Positions 44,750-58,200 of a stretch of DNA of 64,000 bases are shown here, in pieces. The notes beneath the pieces are model-generated. The model was given only the letters and a program-made list of their open reading frames with translations. It had not been told where the DNA came from and did not search any database. The position numbers and the translations under genes were made by a program. The stretch spans positions 3,821,963-3,885,962 of the forward strand of contig NC_087382.1 of NCBI RefSeq assembly GCF_963675165.1, given 5' to 3'. The stretch's first letter is position 1. Each line of letters starts with the position of its first letter. The stretch is from Halichondria panicea. Its lineage: Eukaryota; Porifera; Demospongiae; Suberitida; Halichondriidae.

Positions 44750-46060
44750 AATACTCACTTGCTGTGGATGTTGCACTCATTTCTGATTTATGCACTCTAG
44801 GTTCTTTATTGACACATTGTGTCCCACACGTTTATTAATTAAGTAAAGTACCTGATCAACCATAATTATACTGCTCTAAATTGCATTCCTTTATGTGTTG
44901 TGTATCATGTGATGACTGCATTAGGTAGTGTTGTGTGACATGTGAGAAGACTGCTTTTGGTAGTGGCATTATATCATCACCACCTGGCATACAACACACA
45001 ATGAACTACCAGATTTGTGTGCCATGTGATACTATACTTATTGAGGTAGTTGAATTGTATTGTGTGCCGGGTGTATGTGCATGCATAGTTGTGGTGATGC
45101 ATGCATGCATGTGTACTGCATTGCTAGGTGGGTAGAATCTGTATACTACATATACATATACACTTGATTTCCCAAGCCCTTCTATCGCTACCAGCACAGA
45201 AAGTGAAGATGAAGAATTTATCAAGAGCGTACTATAATATGCCTAAAAACGGTGGCAAGAATTGAGATTCTGGAGGGAACAGGAAATGGTCAAAGAAATT
45301 TGAAACTCTTGATCTTAGTTCCCGGGGAAATGCAGAAACGGAGGATGGTTACCATGGCGACCTAAACTACGAAGCATGGCTGGCAGCTGATGAGATAAAA
45401 ATGCGTGTGTGTGTGTGTGTGTGCATGTGTATAATTATCAGTGAACCAATAACATTGCTGGCTATAATAGAAACATCTATATATAACTCACTTACTGTGG
45501 ATTAATGTTGCACTCTTATTTAATTGACTCTATAAACATGCATATATTGTGTCCCCATGCACACTTGACTTGAGTTTTAAAGTACTTGATCAACCATAAT
45601 TATACTGCTTTAAGTTGCATTGCACTGTGTGTTGTGTGACATGTGAGAAGACTGCTTTATAGGTAGTGGCATTGTGTGTTGTGTGAGAGAACTGCTTTGT
45701 GTAATTGCATTGTGTGTTGTGTGAGGGGACTGCTTTATAGGAAGTGGCATTGTGTGTTGTGTGACGTGTGAGAGAACTGCTTTATAGGGAGTGACATTGT
45801 GTGTTGTGTGAGAAGGCTGCTTTATAAAGAGTGGCATTGAGTGTTGTGTGAGAGAACTGCTTTGTGTAGTGGCATTGTATCATCATCACCTGGCATACAC
45901 GATGCACAATGAACTCCCTTTAGGTATAGTACATCTAGGTGTGTGTGCCATGTGATACTATAATTATTAAGCTGTGTGCCAGGCGTGTGTGTATAGTTGT
46001 GGTGATGCATGCATTTGTACCGCATTGCATGTAGAGTCTATACACTACATATACAAATAC
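44750..46060. repeat. Duplicated spacer block with internal tandem repeat
   Basis: About 44760-45150 and 45480-46060 are diverged direct repeats (shared CACCTGGCATACA, TGTGTGCCATGTGATACTAT and GTTGTGGTGATGCATGCAT). Within the second, 45625-45880 is a tandem repeat of about 38 bp (GTGTTGTGTGAGAGAACTGC and variants). 45190-45290 is a degenerate copy of the unidentified exon-like fragment. No gene supported. Confidence 0.6.
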
Positions 46061-46066
46061 CATGCA

Positions 46067-46249
46067 TATAGCGGGTATAATTTTCGGGGGCCAAAAAATT
46101 CGTGGTTGAGCAATATTTAGTCACTTCGTGGATAAAGTTACTGCTTGCACTGCAGGTAAAGGTAGGCAGGCATACAAGGTCGCTTCGGTAAAATATATGT
46201 GGTCAGAGCTCACGGAAACCACATTGTCCCACGAAAATTACCAGCTATA
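46067..46249. mobile_element. Palindromic MITE-like element, family 2, copy 1
   Basis: Ends TATAGCGGGTATAATTTTCG and inverted CGAAAATTACCAGCTATA, with internal ATTCGTGGTT motifs. A reverse-oriented relative lies at 47850-48049 in a DAPP1-like intron. Confidence 0.7.
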
Positions 46250-46616
46250 TACATGCATGGTACTTCAGTTACTGCCACACTTTCAGTACAGCTTTAATCA
46301 TGCTCTGGTAACAATCCATATCAACACACAACGGCTGCATGCATGGTCTCCCTATATTGCGCTAATAGCAACAACGATGGTTCATCAAGCCTCTGTGGCC
46401 TACTGTTTAGATTCCACAAGAAAGAAATGAATTCACAATAGGCAAATATTTCTTTTTAGACACTAGTTGATAAGATCTACATGGGAAAAGTACCTCAGAG
46501 CAGGTATACTACTGGACTGAGTATATATACCTGCAAATTTACTTAGTATACCTAGTATTCTGCTGTCAAGTAATTGTATTGTAGTCAAGCGATTTGCGCA
46601 TGCGCACTAGTATCTA

Positions 46617-46746
46617 TAGACACTGTTTTGTCGGTGTCCATGTGATTTAGAAGCCCTCAGCCACTTTAGTATCCTCGCTACGCTCGGGATAATAAATCAG
46701 TGCCTTTGGGCTTCTAAATCCCATAGACACCTCCAAACAGTGTCTA
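46617..46746. mobile_element. Small foldback element, arms about 40 bp
   Basis: Left arm begins TAGACACTGTTT and right arm ends AAACAGTGTCTA. Both contain GATTTAGAAGCCC or its complement, with a few mismatches. Non-coding. Confidence 0.75.
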
Positions 46747-47696
46747 ACTATTATATAATTATAGTACCTGATGAATATACACAGACATTGACTACATGCA
46801 TGCATGTACACAGTAAAAGCACATTTGTTTACAGTAGCATATAAAACAATGTTAACATAATTATTTTGAAATTTCATGTATAGAAATGACATGTAATCAG
46901 TATACATTTCTGTCATAAAATACGATGATGCATCTCATATAACGTAAGTGTTTTTGCTGTGTATTAGCAAATTGCGTGCATGAGTCATGTATTGCAATTC
47001 TGTTATTTTATTGCTCAAAGCATCGCAGTATATAGCTAATAGTATAGTATTAATTTTATCTTGCCATAATTTTTTGCCTATATATACTTGTTAATATGCA
47101 TGTCTTGTTTCATTGGATAAAAATAGCTATAATAGTGGCTGAAATGATAATAATTATTATACTTATATTGTCAGATATAATAATAACAAGCAGCTACCCG
47201 GCCAGCTACCATGTAGATGATACTGATTTATTAATGTCCTTTCTCTCTCCATCAAATCTAGTGTTCTCATTCTGTATGGATATGAGCAAGAACACTGTGA
47301 TAGCTCTGTATAATTATGTGCAAGGAGGATCTGCGTATGTGGACTCATTATACAGATGCTTATATGCACGGTACAGTACGTGTATGGCATGCACCCTTTG
47401 CAGTGGCGTTTACGGTGGGGGGCTTTGGGGGGCTTGAGCACCCCCCTGTCCTCCCAGACAACCATGCATGAAACTAATAGCAGTTTAACTATTATACGAT
47501 ACTGGCCTTTGTTAATGAGAGGTTCTGGAATCATTATAACTATTATGTTGGGACTTGAGGAGCTTGGCCTATAATTATCACATGCATGCACGTGGAAAAA
47601 TATCCCCATGTGACCCAGGAAGGTTAAACACATTCCAAAAAATTCATACCAAATGGCCGCTAAGAAGAATTCCACTGCCATACATAATTATAATTA
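46747..47696. other. Spacer 3' of DAPP1-like gene
   Basis: No supported gene. 47597-47640 is an inverted, degraded copy of part of DAPP1-like exon 7 (ATCCCCATGTGA, GGTTAAACACATTCCA). A low-complexity GGGGGGCTTTGGGGGGCTTG stretch lies near 47418. Confidence 0.5.
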
Positions 47697-50622
47697 TTAT
47701 ACATATATACATACCAGTTTAAATTGTATGAGGTAAATCCAGTCCTCCATATTAGTCATGCTAGGAGCTTGCATGAAGAACGTTCTCATGGGTAGAACCA
47801 GCCTACAAAATAAATGAAAGTTAACACTGCTTATTAAGCCTGTATACCGTATAGCTGGTAATTTTCGTGGGGCAAAATATTCGTGGTTTTCGTGGTTGGA
47901 GGTCTGACCACGAATATTTTACCCACGAATGAAGCGACCTTGCCTACCTTTACCTACAATCCAAGCAGCAACCACGAAAATATTATCCACGAAATGTCTC
48001 AATATTGCTGAACCACGAATATTTTGTCCCCCGAAAATTACGCGCTATACAGTATATAAACCATGAATTCTTCAAACTTACTGGAATGTGTTTAACCTTG
48101 CTGGGACATCACATGGGGATACTTTTGTAACTTCTTCCAAAGAAATTGTTTTTATTGGCTTTGTGTCCTGGATTTTTGAAAAGTGCATATGCAATTATGA
48201 CCCAGTAAGAAATCGTATGTTGTCAAAAGATAATGATGAGCCATGAATGAGCATCATCGATCTATATAATTATAGTCAGTTTCAACAATCACATTCACTA
48301 GCTATATATTATATACTCACTTTCACAGCAGTATAGTAGTGTAAGTTGGTATCTCTAAGAACAAACCATCTTCTCTTCCAGCTCTGTGTATACATATAAA
48401 ATAGTGCATCACATTCATGCAGACACATTCTTATGTGAGCATGCATGAGACTAAGTTGTACATGCAGGCAAAAGAGCCCGCAGCAGTGGGTGAGTTGCCT
48501 GTATTTCAATAAACACAGGGATTTCATGCTTCTTATATATATATATGTTTTATATCACGACAACTCCTCACCTAATAATTATACGCGACCGTGTAATAAA
48601 AATAATATAACACAGCCGGAGGCCGGGGACTGCTGTTATTACACCCTTGCAACCTTGTGATTTATGTACACACATAATTATATATAATATACCTTCACTC
48701 TTCCTCCCATCTTGACTAGAAATCCCTCTTTTGACACCAGCTGTGAAAATGTATAAGTGCATGCATGCAGTGATCATTATTTTTATCACATGCTTACTGA
48801 GAAAGCTCTTGGTTTAGTTGCGTTCTCAATCATTCGCCTTCGTGACGGAGTTGGTATAAAATGATTGGACAAGAATTGGTAGTCATGGAGCTCGTCAATT
48901 TCTCTTGGGTAGGGGTGACGGCACACAACTTTAGCGTCTAGAACCCAGATTATTATCTTAAAGTTAAATCACATCTCATCTCATTCATTCATGCCCGTAA
49001 CAGGGAAAGTTCTATATTAAGGTCAACCTAAATATAGAAAAGCAGCTCAGGTCACACTGATGAAATGGAATTAATATAGCCAGCTAGGTTAATGGCCCCT
49101 AAAGTTTCCATAGCATGTTCAGTCTAGCATGCATGCTAGCCACGTCATATTATACAGCCATGCATGCGCTGTTAGAGTGTTTCACTGTGCATGTATTAGG
49201 GACCTTAGTAACTTACCATTTTCGTCTCCTAAAATGGGATGGCTGTCAAAGTGCTCCTCCAAAGACTCAAGATTACTGAAACGGTCTTGACCCAGCACAA
49301 GATCTCCATTCTCAACAGTTATCTTATAATGCTTCACTACATGACTCGACCTACAGTGCATAGTTATATAGTGCAGCGTTACACAGAATTGGAGAAATGA
49401 ACTGTTAAGTCTTGACATTGATTGTAACACAGCCTCTCCTAGGCCTATACATAGCACTCATTAATTTATGTATGCATGCATGGTTAATTATTGATTGGCC
49501 ATGCATGTATAGAGGTTTGCAGCATCGAAGAAATTATGTACATAATTATATTTTCATTGTTATATGTATCACATTACACAATATGCAGTACTGCATAACT
49601 TCTCCTATATACATTCATAATTATAATTTCTATATCAGTATACCTGACGCCCAAACAGTAGCCCTCACAGGTTCCACCCTCCATTCTTGGCCGTAGTAAG
49701 TACACTCCTTCCTCCGCATTTCTCAGTTCAGCCTCAGCTTGGTGACGGTTAAGGTTGGGATGAAACCATCTGTGTATACAGTTTACATTATTATTGCTAC
49801 TGTGTCACTTTAAGTTGGGATACTAAATTCTTTCAAATTGTGTAGAGACATATAGATCGATGATGGGAAGCATGCAGCTACAATTACGCAGGTGATTAAG
49901 TGTAATGGGATCTAGTGCATTCTTTGTCTGATATTTATACTCTCAATTACAAAACTTCCTCTTATGATAGAGACTTGTAAGCATACACTATAATTATAAA
50001 CATGCATGTATGTATCATGATACCGTATATAGAATGCATTGCGAGCATCGAGGGTTGATCTATTCGCAACAAAATTAGTATAGGTACTGGTAATACACAC
50101 AATTCTTTCCAGAATGCAATAGTTAGTTAGATAGTAAAGGGTCAATCTTATGCAGGTTTAGATCATTCGCAAAGGTTTTTCACCTGTAGTAATACGGTAT
50201 ATAGCGATATATACTCACACTATAGCCAGTATATCAATTTTAACAGTCACATCTGGCGTCCATTTGCTGACACACGAACAATGTGTGTTTATTTTTCTCT
50301 CTGTGGGTTGTTCAAGTACGCTATCCACACTCCGTGTGGGTACAGCAACAGGGTGCCTTTCAGTATTCTCTTTAATCCGACTGAAATTCGGTAGGAGTGG
50401 TGATTTAGACGACAATATGCTTTCTGTTTGAGTTATAGGTATAGCAGGAACAGGTGGTTCGACGAATGTTCTATTCTTATGCTTTTCATACTCATAACTG
50501 CTGGCTTCATCATGGAAATGTGCGGTTGCATTTGGTAGTGACGATTCTGATTTGCTCTTTCGTTTACTGAGGCATTGACTCAACTCCACAACTAGATGTT
50601 GTTGACTGATTCTATTACTCAT
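47697..50622 (-). CDS. DAPP1: DAPP1-like SH2-PH adaptor, about 368 aa, 8 exons
   Basis: Exons on -: 50622-50219, 49769-49644, 49350-49217, 48937-48798, 48740-48693, 48383-48321, 48167-48082 and 47802-47697. All junctions keep phase. Residues 1-134 are a polar linker with a proline motif (VEPPVPAIPI). An SH2 domain follows (VWFHPNLNRHQAEAEL, GVYLLRPR, VKHYKITVENGD, SLEEHFDSHPI), with LLRPR in place of the usual FLVRES around the phosphotyrosine-binding Arg. A PH domain comes next (LVSKEGFLVKMGGRVK, SWKRRWFVLRDTNLHYY, EDWIYLIQFKL). SH2 then PH is the order of DAPP1/Bam32, an adaptor that links phosphotyrosine to 3-phosphoinositides at the membrane. The 3' end is uncertain: read-through after FKL gives VCIYV and a stop, but GTATGT there could be a donor to a further exon. 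Confidence 0.85.
47850..48049. mobile_element. Palindromic MITE-like element, family 2, copy 2 (in DAPP1-like intron 7)
   Basis: Ends TATAGCTGGTAATTTTCGTG and inverted CGAAAATTACGCGCTATA, with internal complementary ATATTCGTGG blocks. It lies within the intron 47803-48081. Confidence 0.75.
50024..50206. mobile_element. MITE-like element with ATACCGTAT ends (in DAPP1-like intron 1)
   Basis: Ends ATACCGTATATAG and inverted TAATACGGTATA, with internal ATTGCGAGCATC and ATTCGCAAAGG motifs. Relatives sharing the GCGAGCATC/GCAAAGG motifs lie in CFAP65 introns at about 56120-56270 and 62300-62475. Confidence 0.55.
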
Positions 50623-50738
50623 GATTAGGATAACTGTTTAGCTTCAATGCTGTAACTACCGTTCACTTCTAATGCTATCAGTACAGTATGGCTCTACACA
50701 TACACATCAGCTAACTATACTACTGTGCATATGTACAT

Positions 50739-51846
50739 CCGACTAGAAAAACATTTGCAATGTGAAAAATTGCTAGGATTGGCCAGGGGAACCACAAAAA
50801 AGCGTGGGAACAAGAAATCAGACGAGAGCATAACTCCAATCCGTTACAACGTCAATCACATGTATACTGGTAGTTTTCCCATGTTTTCCCAGCCAATATG
50901 CCACGCAATTTTTACTGGTGGAGTGATGACCAATCCCTATATATATTTATTATACATCCATTTTAGAATGTGGGGCACATAATCATGATGATTTGTGATG
51001 AATTGATGTTCCTAATACATGCAGTGTTGAGCACAGGTACACACAGTCCATCCATGCGTAGTAACATGCACGGACCGTACTGGTGACTGCATGGAATGAT
51101 GTGGTGGATGGAAGCTGATAGGTGGATCTGGAACACAGTCTATTATTTAATATACTATGTATTGTACATGTTCATGACGTTGTAACGGATTGGAGTTATG
51201 CTCTCGTCTGATTTCTTGTTCCCACGCTTTTTTGTGGTTCCCCTGGCCAATCCTAGCAATTTTTCACATTGCAAATGTTTTTCTAGTCGGATTCCCTTTC
51301 TTTTTCAGTACAGTTTACGTATCATGACATGCATAAGTGGAACGTCAAGAGGCAGTACAAGAAGAGAAGACAGGACTAATCAGATATCTTCTCGAATATC
51401 TCTGGACTAATAATTATAGTATAATGAGTAATAATTTATTACTTGATAATTATGTTGAATTTGCGAATCAGTATTAAATGACAGCCATTTTAAGAGCATG
51501 ATATCTAGCCAGTGCATATAGCATGCCTGTCAGAGAAAGGGAGCTAGAGCTGAACAGTGTGAAGAAAAGGAACACCTCAGGCTCTGGAAAAGCACTGCTG
51601 CACTGATTTTAGGCGGACGGTTTATTAGCCACGCCTATCTATTATTATTGGCCACAACGCAATTGCTGAGTCATTAAAGATGGCGGAATTGTCTAGGTAA
51701 GAGAAATAGAGACTGAGAGGTCATCTGCCTCGTGGAAGCAATCGCAAATCTGAAGAAGCGCTTTGTAATCCAGGTTGTAGTCGTTTGGAAACCCTGTGCA
51801 GAATGTCCTGGAGATGGCTGTACTTGGAGTAAATGCTGGGCAAGAA

Positions 51847-51883
<37 letters not shown>

Positions 51884-52167
51884 GTCAGTCAGACAAAGAG
51901 CGGTGAAACGTCGAAATAGTGCAATTTTTAAAATGAAAATATTTATTCATTAAAATGTTTATGGATTATGAAATGAGAGATACAAAGAGAGAAAAGGCTA
52001 AATAAACTATCTGTTCAGCCAGTTTCTTGATGTGGCCTTTCCCTGCAGAGATAGAACAGTTTGAACATGAGTCAAAATAATTGAAATATTGCTAAACACA
52101 GGCAAACCCACTGCCAATCCTATGTAAAACCTACTGGTTTTACTAATAAAACCTACTGGTTTTACTA
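50739..52167. mobile_element. 2.2-kb inserted element, copy 2 (without nested insert)
   Basis: Nearly identical to copy 1 (10519-12742) minus the 807-bp MULE-like insert and minus a short GC-box stretch. Flanked by ATGTACAT at 50731-50738 and 52168-52175, a candidate 8-bp target duplication. It opens with the same 110-bp-arm hairpin (50739-51290). It contains ATG at 51680 with GTAAGA donor at about 51697, a (CTTA)n run near 51847-51883, and ends with a 22-bp tandem duplication of AAAACCTACTGGTTTTACTA. It lies in the 1.7-kb gap between the divergent DAPP1-like and CFAP65-like genes. Confidence 0.75.
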
Positions 52168-52293
52168 ATGTACATACGTAAGAGGCTTGTAGCGGGTTAT
52201 AAAAGAGGGCGTCCAATTGAGTATTCGAAGGCGACTATATTTCGAGGTATCAATAACTCGGATTGTTGTCATGGTTATGGATCTAGGAACAAA

Positions 52294-55200
52294 ATGGCTG
52301 CCATGATCCAAGTACAGAAAACAAAGCAGGTGAAATACGGCCTGGAAGTGCCTAATGGGCTAACCTATCAAGGATGGGAGCCAGGAGGAGAGTATACAAA
52401 GCCTTTCATTCTTAAAAATGTGAACCTAAAGACCCAAAAAGTCAAGTATAAGTGAGTAATGGTCGATTGGTCTATAATATAATGTAGCTCTTGTGCATGA
52501 ACTATTTCTACAGAATCTCTAGTGATCAGTTTTCCAGTAAGATTTACCCACAACCAATTGTTTTAAGTGCTGGGACAAGCTACACACTTCCTATCACCTT
52601 CCGGCCCAATGAAAAGGTAAAATAATGAAATAAACCTCTGGTGGGACTTGAACCCACAATCCCTGGTTTAGGAAACCAGTGCCTTATCCATTAGGCCACA
52701 GAGGCTCGCTATGCATGCATTGCTACTATGCACAGTATGCATCATCGTCTCAGCTTAATACAGTAGATGTACATGTACACATAACGTTTGTATTGATAAT
52801 TGCTATGGCGTCGGCAGTGTCCTTATAAGGAGTTCATCCATATTGAGACGGGAGAGGGGCAGTTCAGCGTGCCCATTCAGGCTCGGCTCCCACGGGCTGA
52901 CATATCGTTACCTCAATCACTCAAGTTTGGAATGACGGCTATTCAAGACAGTCTCACCGTACACTTCGAACTCACTAATATCGGGTGAGGTTAATTGGCA
53001 CACCATACTGTACTTAGTAGCTAGAAGCTGCCATGATTGGATACTGTACATGTGTTACATGCACAGTGTTAGCTTCTCTTGTCTCTTGCCATGTACTTAC
53101 TATTCGTAAACTTCATCTGTAGAAAATACCATTATTATACGTGTAGCTCATACGATCCACTCTATTTAGGCATTAAAAATACAGTTCCTTACAAATCTTA
53201 TTGCACGGGTATATGTCGTGGACTGCATGCATGCACACTTACATGTATTGTTCGTCCTATTACTCTTAAATCAAAAAACAATTCAACTCCCTCCAGCAAT
53301 GTGTCTGCTAACTACTCGTGGGATGTTCCGGAGGGTTTCAGCATTTCCCCCAAAATTGGCTCCCTCCCTCCCAAGCAGTCCACCAAACTAAAGGCAGTGT
53401 TCTCACCAACAACTGCATTTGTGTATAGTGGAGATGCTGTCTGCAAATATAATGCCTGCAAAGTAGGAGGACTGAAATGTGAGTGGCTACTATGTTTGTG
53501 TGCTGTTTGTAGATAGATCCAACACTGTCTGTGTTTATTCCTAGGACCACCTCTCTATTGAGACCACTCAGTACTGTCCCTACAATGCTATCACCATTGA
53601 CCTCCCTAAGAGGCCACCTCTCTATTGAGACCACTCAGTACTGTCCCTACAATGCTATCACTAATTGACCTCCCTAAGAGACGGTGACCCGAGTCAGACC
53701 ACCTCTCTTAAATTGCGTCCCTATAAAGAGACCATGCCCTCCTCTTGTTGAGCCTTGTGTACTGTTTCAGAAATAGCCATCAGTCTATACATGACGTGTA
53801 CGCTGTGACCTGTATATATATAGCTCTGTTACTTGCGTTAGTTTTAATTTGTACACTATAGTGTATCCTTGCAAAAAAACAGCGTATCCCCCCCCGCCAC
53901 CACAAACATACACTGTACATGTAGGTGCTGGTGAAGAGAGGAGGGTGGTGGGTTTGGAGGGCGTGGGCAAGTATCCTCACATCACTGTGAGACCTACTAC
54001 TGGCACCAGCAAGCTACCAGCTCACCCACTCAAGAAGAAGAAAGGTACAGAAACTATAGAACTGTTATTTACGGCATTTCAGCGAAGTACAGTGGAGCCT
54101 CATACGTTATTAGGAGCACAATTATGTCCTTTGTAGAGAGCCTGTCTTTTCAATAATAAAAAATTTAATACAGGCTTGCGTATAGATGATTGTACTGAAA
54201 AAAGTGTGTATAATAATTACAATCATACATGTTGTATTTGTGCATGTTGTGGAATGTGGTTGTTCACAGGTTCTAAATTGAAAGGCTCTCATCATAAGTC
54301 TCCTCAAGAGAGGCTAACAATCGATGAGGCACTTGCCGACACGGAGGGTGGATTGAGTGAGGGTGGGAGTGATGTGACAGTTGAATTCGGGAGCGTACCT
54401 GTGGGGACAGTCGCTGAGAAATGGATCAAAGTTTCCAACGTCTCACCAGTAAGCAATATTCACAAGCATGCAATAATAACAATTACTGTACATGCAATGA
54501 CCAGTGTATGCGTATATATATAGAGTGCCGCTTACACGGTTTCTATCTCAACATGTTTACGCAGGCCTACTTATATCATTTTTCCATTCCTGGTACATGT
54601 ATTATTATCATTTTCCATTCCAGGTATCATTGACCTTTGCCATCAGACCTGAATCAAACACTGCCCCTGATTTCCTTCCTCTCTATACAAGCTCAGAATT
54701 CGATGGCTCGCTACAACCGCACGAGTCGAAGAAAATCAAGCTCCTCTACTCTCCAGGCCTACCCAACCCCTACCCTTCCATAGGCTACTTCAGTGTACAG
54801 GCTAGGGGCGGGCTGGGTAGTTGTAGGGTGGTGTGTCATGGGTCTGCTATGCCTCCAAAGGTTCGAGTTGAGGAGAGAGTGGTCAATTTTGGAAATGTTG
54901 AGCTTGGGAAGTCTGCTACAAGGTCACTGTGTATCAGAAATGAATCAAACTGTGCGACTACATTCCAGGTAAGAGAAAAGAAAGGAGGTATATTCGTATT
55001 TCTAAACGGTACACTTCTAAATTAAAGGGAGGTGTAAAAATGTATTGCTACTTTTAAATATAATTTCCGCCATTCTTACCGTGTGTTCTATATTTTATTG
55101 TGTATTGTGCGTAGTACTGAGGATACACAGCAATGTTCATTCCTGTGTAAATATTATATCATAAGATTGTACTGTCCCCTGGCCTACAGTTCCTGTTAGG

Positions 55201-58200
55201 CTCTGGCAGTGTGTTCGAGTGCTCCTCAGTTAGTGGAGAGTTGGGTCCTAATACCTCTAAATCACTGACACTGCACTTCACTCCCACCAAGCCCATCCCA
55301 TGTTGCAGGCACATCACTGTCCTGCTCAATCATCAGGTCAGATAACACATGTAGCTAGTGAAACTTGTTTTGTAAGCGGTCAACAGTGGTGGCTGCAAGA
55401 CAAAGAGATCATAATGTACCTAGGTACTAGTACATGTGTACAGTACGTGCTGAATAATACATGTACATGTACGAATATGTAGGGCTAACTGATTCAGAAG
55501 ATACATGTAAATCTGTAGTTACCTTACACGTACATGTATATGCGTACATACACTGTTAGTCATACTAAATCCCTTGAAAGTACATACACTGTCGTTGTAC
55601 GAAAATAAGCTAGGATGATCTGCTGTATGCATGTACATTGTATGGTTAGGGATCTAACAAGTGTGTGTTTCCTGACCTCTCATGCAGCCATTGCTAATTG
55701 ATTTAGAGCCACAAATATTCGTGTCATGTGAGAGTATGTTTTCCACTTCACAATTAGGATCCTTTGTTTGTGAGTTTCATTGGAAGCTGCTTCTCGGAAA
55801 CTGTCAGACCAGGTAAAAGTGTGTACAAAGCACAAGAGTGTATCACTGTGTACAGTATATTGACCTAATTAGGGTGTGTATACATGTGCGTGTATGTGTT
55901 CTATTTCACTATACTGCATATTTGAGTTACTACCGAATTCAATAAAAATTTAATGATTGCTATTGTTGTCCTAATACGCAGCCTGTGTTCAAGCACGTCA
56001 TCTGGATGCATACCTCCAGCATGCTCAAACTGGCCTCTCTAAACTGCCACCTGAGGTATCATGCATGCATGCATGGTAGTATTGCTGTGAATTGTTTGAT
56101 CTATAATTATACGTACAATTGCGAGCATCAAACATAAGCATATGCGAATTTTATGAGCGTTGATCACTTTGCAAAAATATAATCACAAAAACTAATGGGA
56201 TCCCTGTTAGAATTCATGTATAGATCGCAAAGGGTCAAAATATCTGCTGATTTGGCTCACACGCAAGGTTTAATTCATGGTACAATGTATTTCCCTTTCT
56301 TTCCCATATATCCCAACCCCTGGTACATGCATGCACAATCATACATGTAGTGCAGTGGGTAATATAGCAGTCTCACCATTATGTACAAATCGAATATCTA
56401 TCTGAATCTGGTAAAGGAACATTAAAACAATAATTGAGTTATATACAATCTTGCAGCGATTGAAGAGCTACCTTGAAGATGGCCAGGTCTCACTAGAGGG
56501 AGATGTTCTCACGCCCACCACCCTCACACCGCCCACACCAGGCACACCACTCACATCTCACACCTCCGCATACGCACACTATTTACAGTCAGAACATGAG
56601 CCAGTGAGTATGACTAGCTAGTATGAGTAGCTAGTATATACACATTGTCAAAACAAGGTCTTATCAATTGGAACCAATTAACAGTTTGCATACTTCATAT
56701 CATTTTTTGCTGCAGGCGGCACTGCCTCATGTTAGTGCTGATGTTGATGTGGTTAGATTCGGCTACTGTGCTCCTCAGAGAACTTCAGACGGACAGGTCA
56801 GTACAACCTACAACCTATGTGTATACATACAGCTCTGTATTGTGTAATAATTATTTGAGTGGTCTTTACCGTACATAATGACATTGCCCTTATACTCTCA
56901 CAGATGGTAAGTGTCACCAACCATACTGAGGGAGTAGTTACCTGTGTCTGGATGACTGGAGCAGGAAACAACACAGGTACAGATAAATATACGAATGACC
57001 TTTCCAATGAACCTATATATACAAGTTCAGTGATTAAGACGAAATCCACTGTAATTTCGAGGCTGTATAGCACTCACTGTACTTGTGTTTGAATCACTTA
57101 TTTTGCTCTGTGGTGTATGCAGTGCACTGTCGAGATTTGCTGAGTACTGGTTAATTCTTGTTCCTACAGTTTCGTTTTCTGTCACCCCGGAGGAGAGGCA
57201 GATATCACCAGGCAGCACTGCTTGCTTCACTGTCACCTTCAGTCCTGTGAGTGTTGTCTGCTGTTAGTACTGTACTAAGCGCATGCACTGTGGGCTACGT
57301 ATTTATTATTGTTGTACACTGTGTGCAGGATACAGCCAGCCAGTTCTACTCAAAGGAGATTGAATGCTTCGTCTTCTATAAGGTAAGAATTGCTAGCTTG
57401 CTTGCTTTCATTAGTTCATGTATACATAACAGTTTATACGAACACATGTATGTGTAAATCATGACTATACTATCTTATCAACTCGTGTGCACTTGTTGCT
57501 TGGTATAAATTGTACAAAGTATATGCTTGGCCATAGTTAATTTGTTAGGACTATATAGAATTGTAACTACAACGGTCTCCTCTCAGGGCCTTTCTGACTA
57601 CCGCTACATTGACCCTCACACCCTCACCCCTCCATGGTGCCTCACTGTACGTGGCTCAGGGCACTCCTTCGCACCAGGCACTGAAACATTCCAGCCGAGG
57701 TAAAAGAACTGTCTCTCTCTCTCTCTCTCTCTCTTGTGTGTATCAATTTATTTGTTTTGTCATTGTTCCAATTCCCCAAAATTGTTTTGCTGCTAGTTAT
57801 GATATGCATTATTGCACTTCTTACATAATTTCATTGTTTGTTTAGCTGCAAAAAAAGTTTCTATGGTGGGACTTGAACCCATGATCCTTGGTTTAGGAAA
57901 CCAGTGCCTTATCCATTAAGCCACAGAGCGTGTAGAATATGATAATGTCATTTTTAAATCGCGTATTTTTTCTAAAACTAAAACATAAACCTCTGGTGGG
58001 ACTTGAACCCACAATCCCTGGTTTAGGAAACCAGTGCCTTATCCATTAGGCCACAGAGGCTGTTGAATGTATATCATTATGTTGTTATTATCGTTTCATT
58101 GTGTTTCAATTTGGGATTAAAATCAAAAAGTATAAACCTCTGGTGGGACTTGAACCCACAATCCCTGGTTTAGGAAACCAGTGCCTTATCCATTAGGCCA

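Noticed and set aside
52168..52293. Upstream in-frame ATG (MYIRKR) for CFAP65
   Set aside because: The 42 extra residues overlap the edge of the inserted element and show no family resemblance; homology begins at the ATG at 52294.
55688..55757. Exon starting CCATTGCTAATTGAT (PLLIDL) in CFAP65
   Set aside because: Its frame does not lead into the conserved FIGSCFSETVRP segment. The acceptor at 55757 gives DPLFVSFIGSC in phase 0 after the previous exon.
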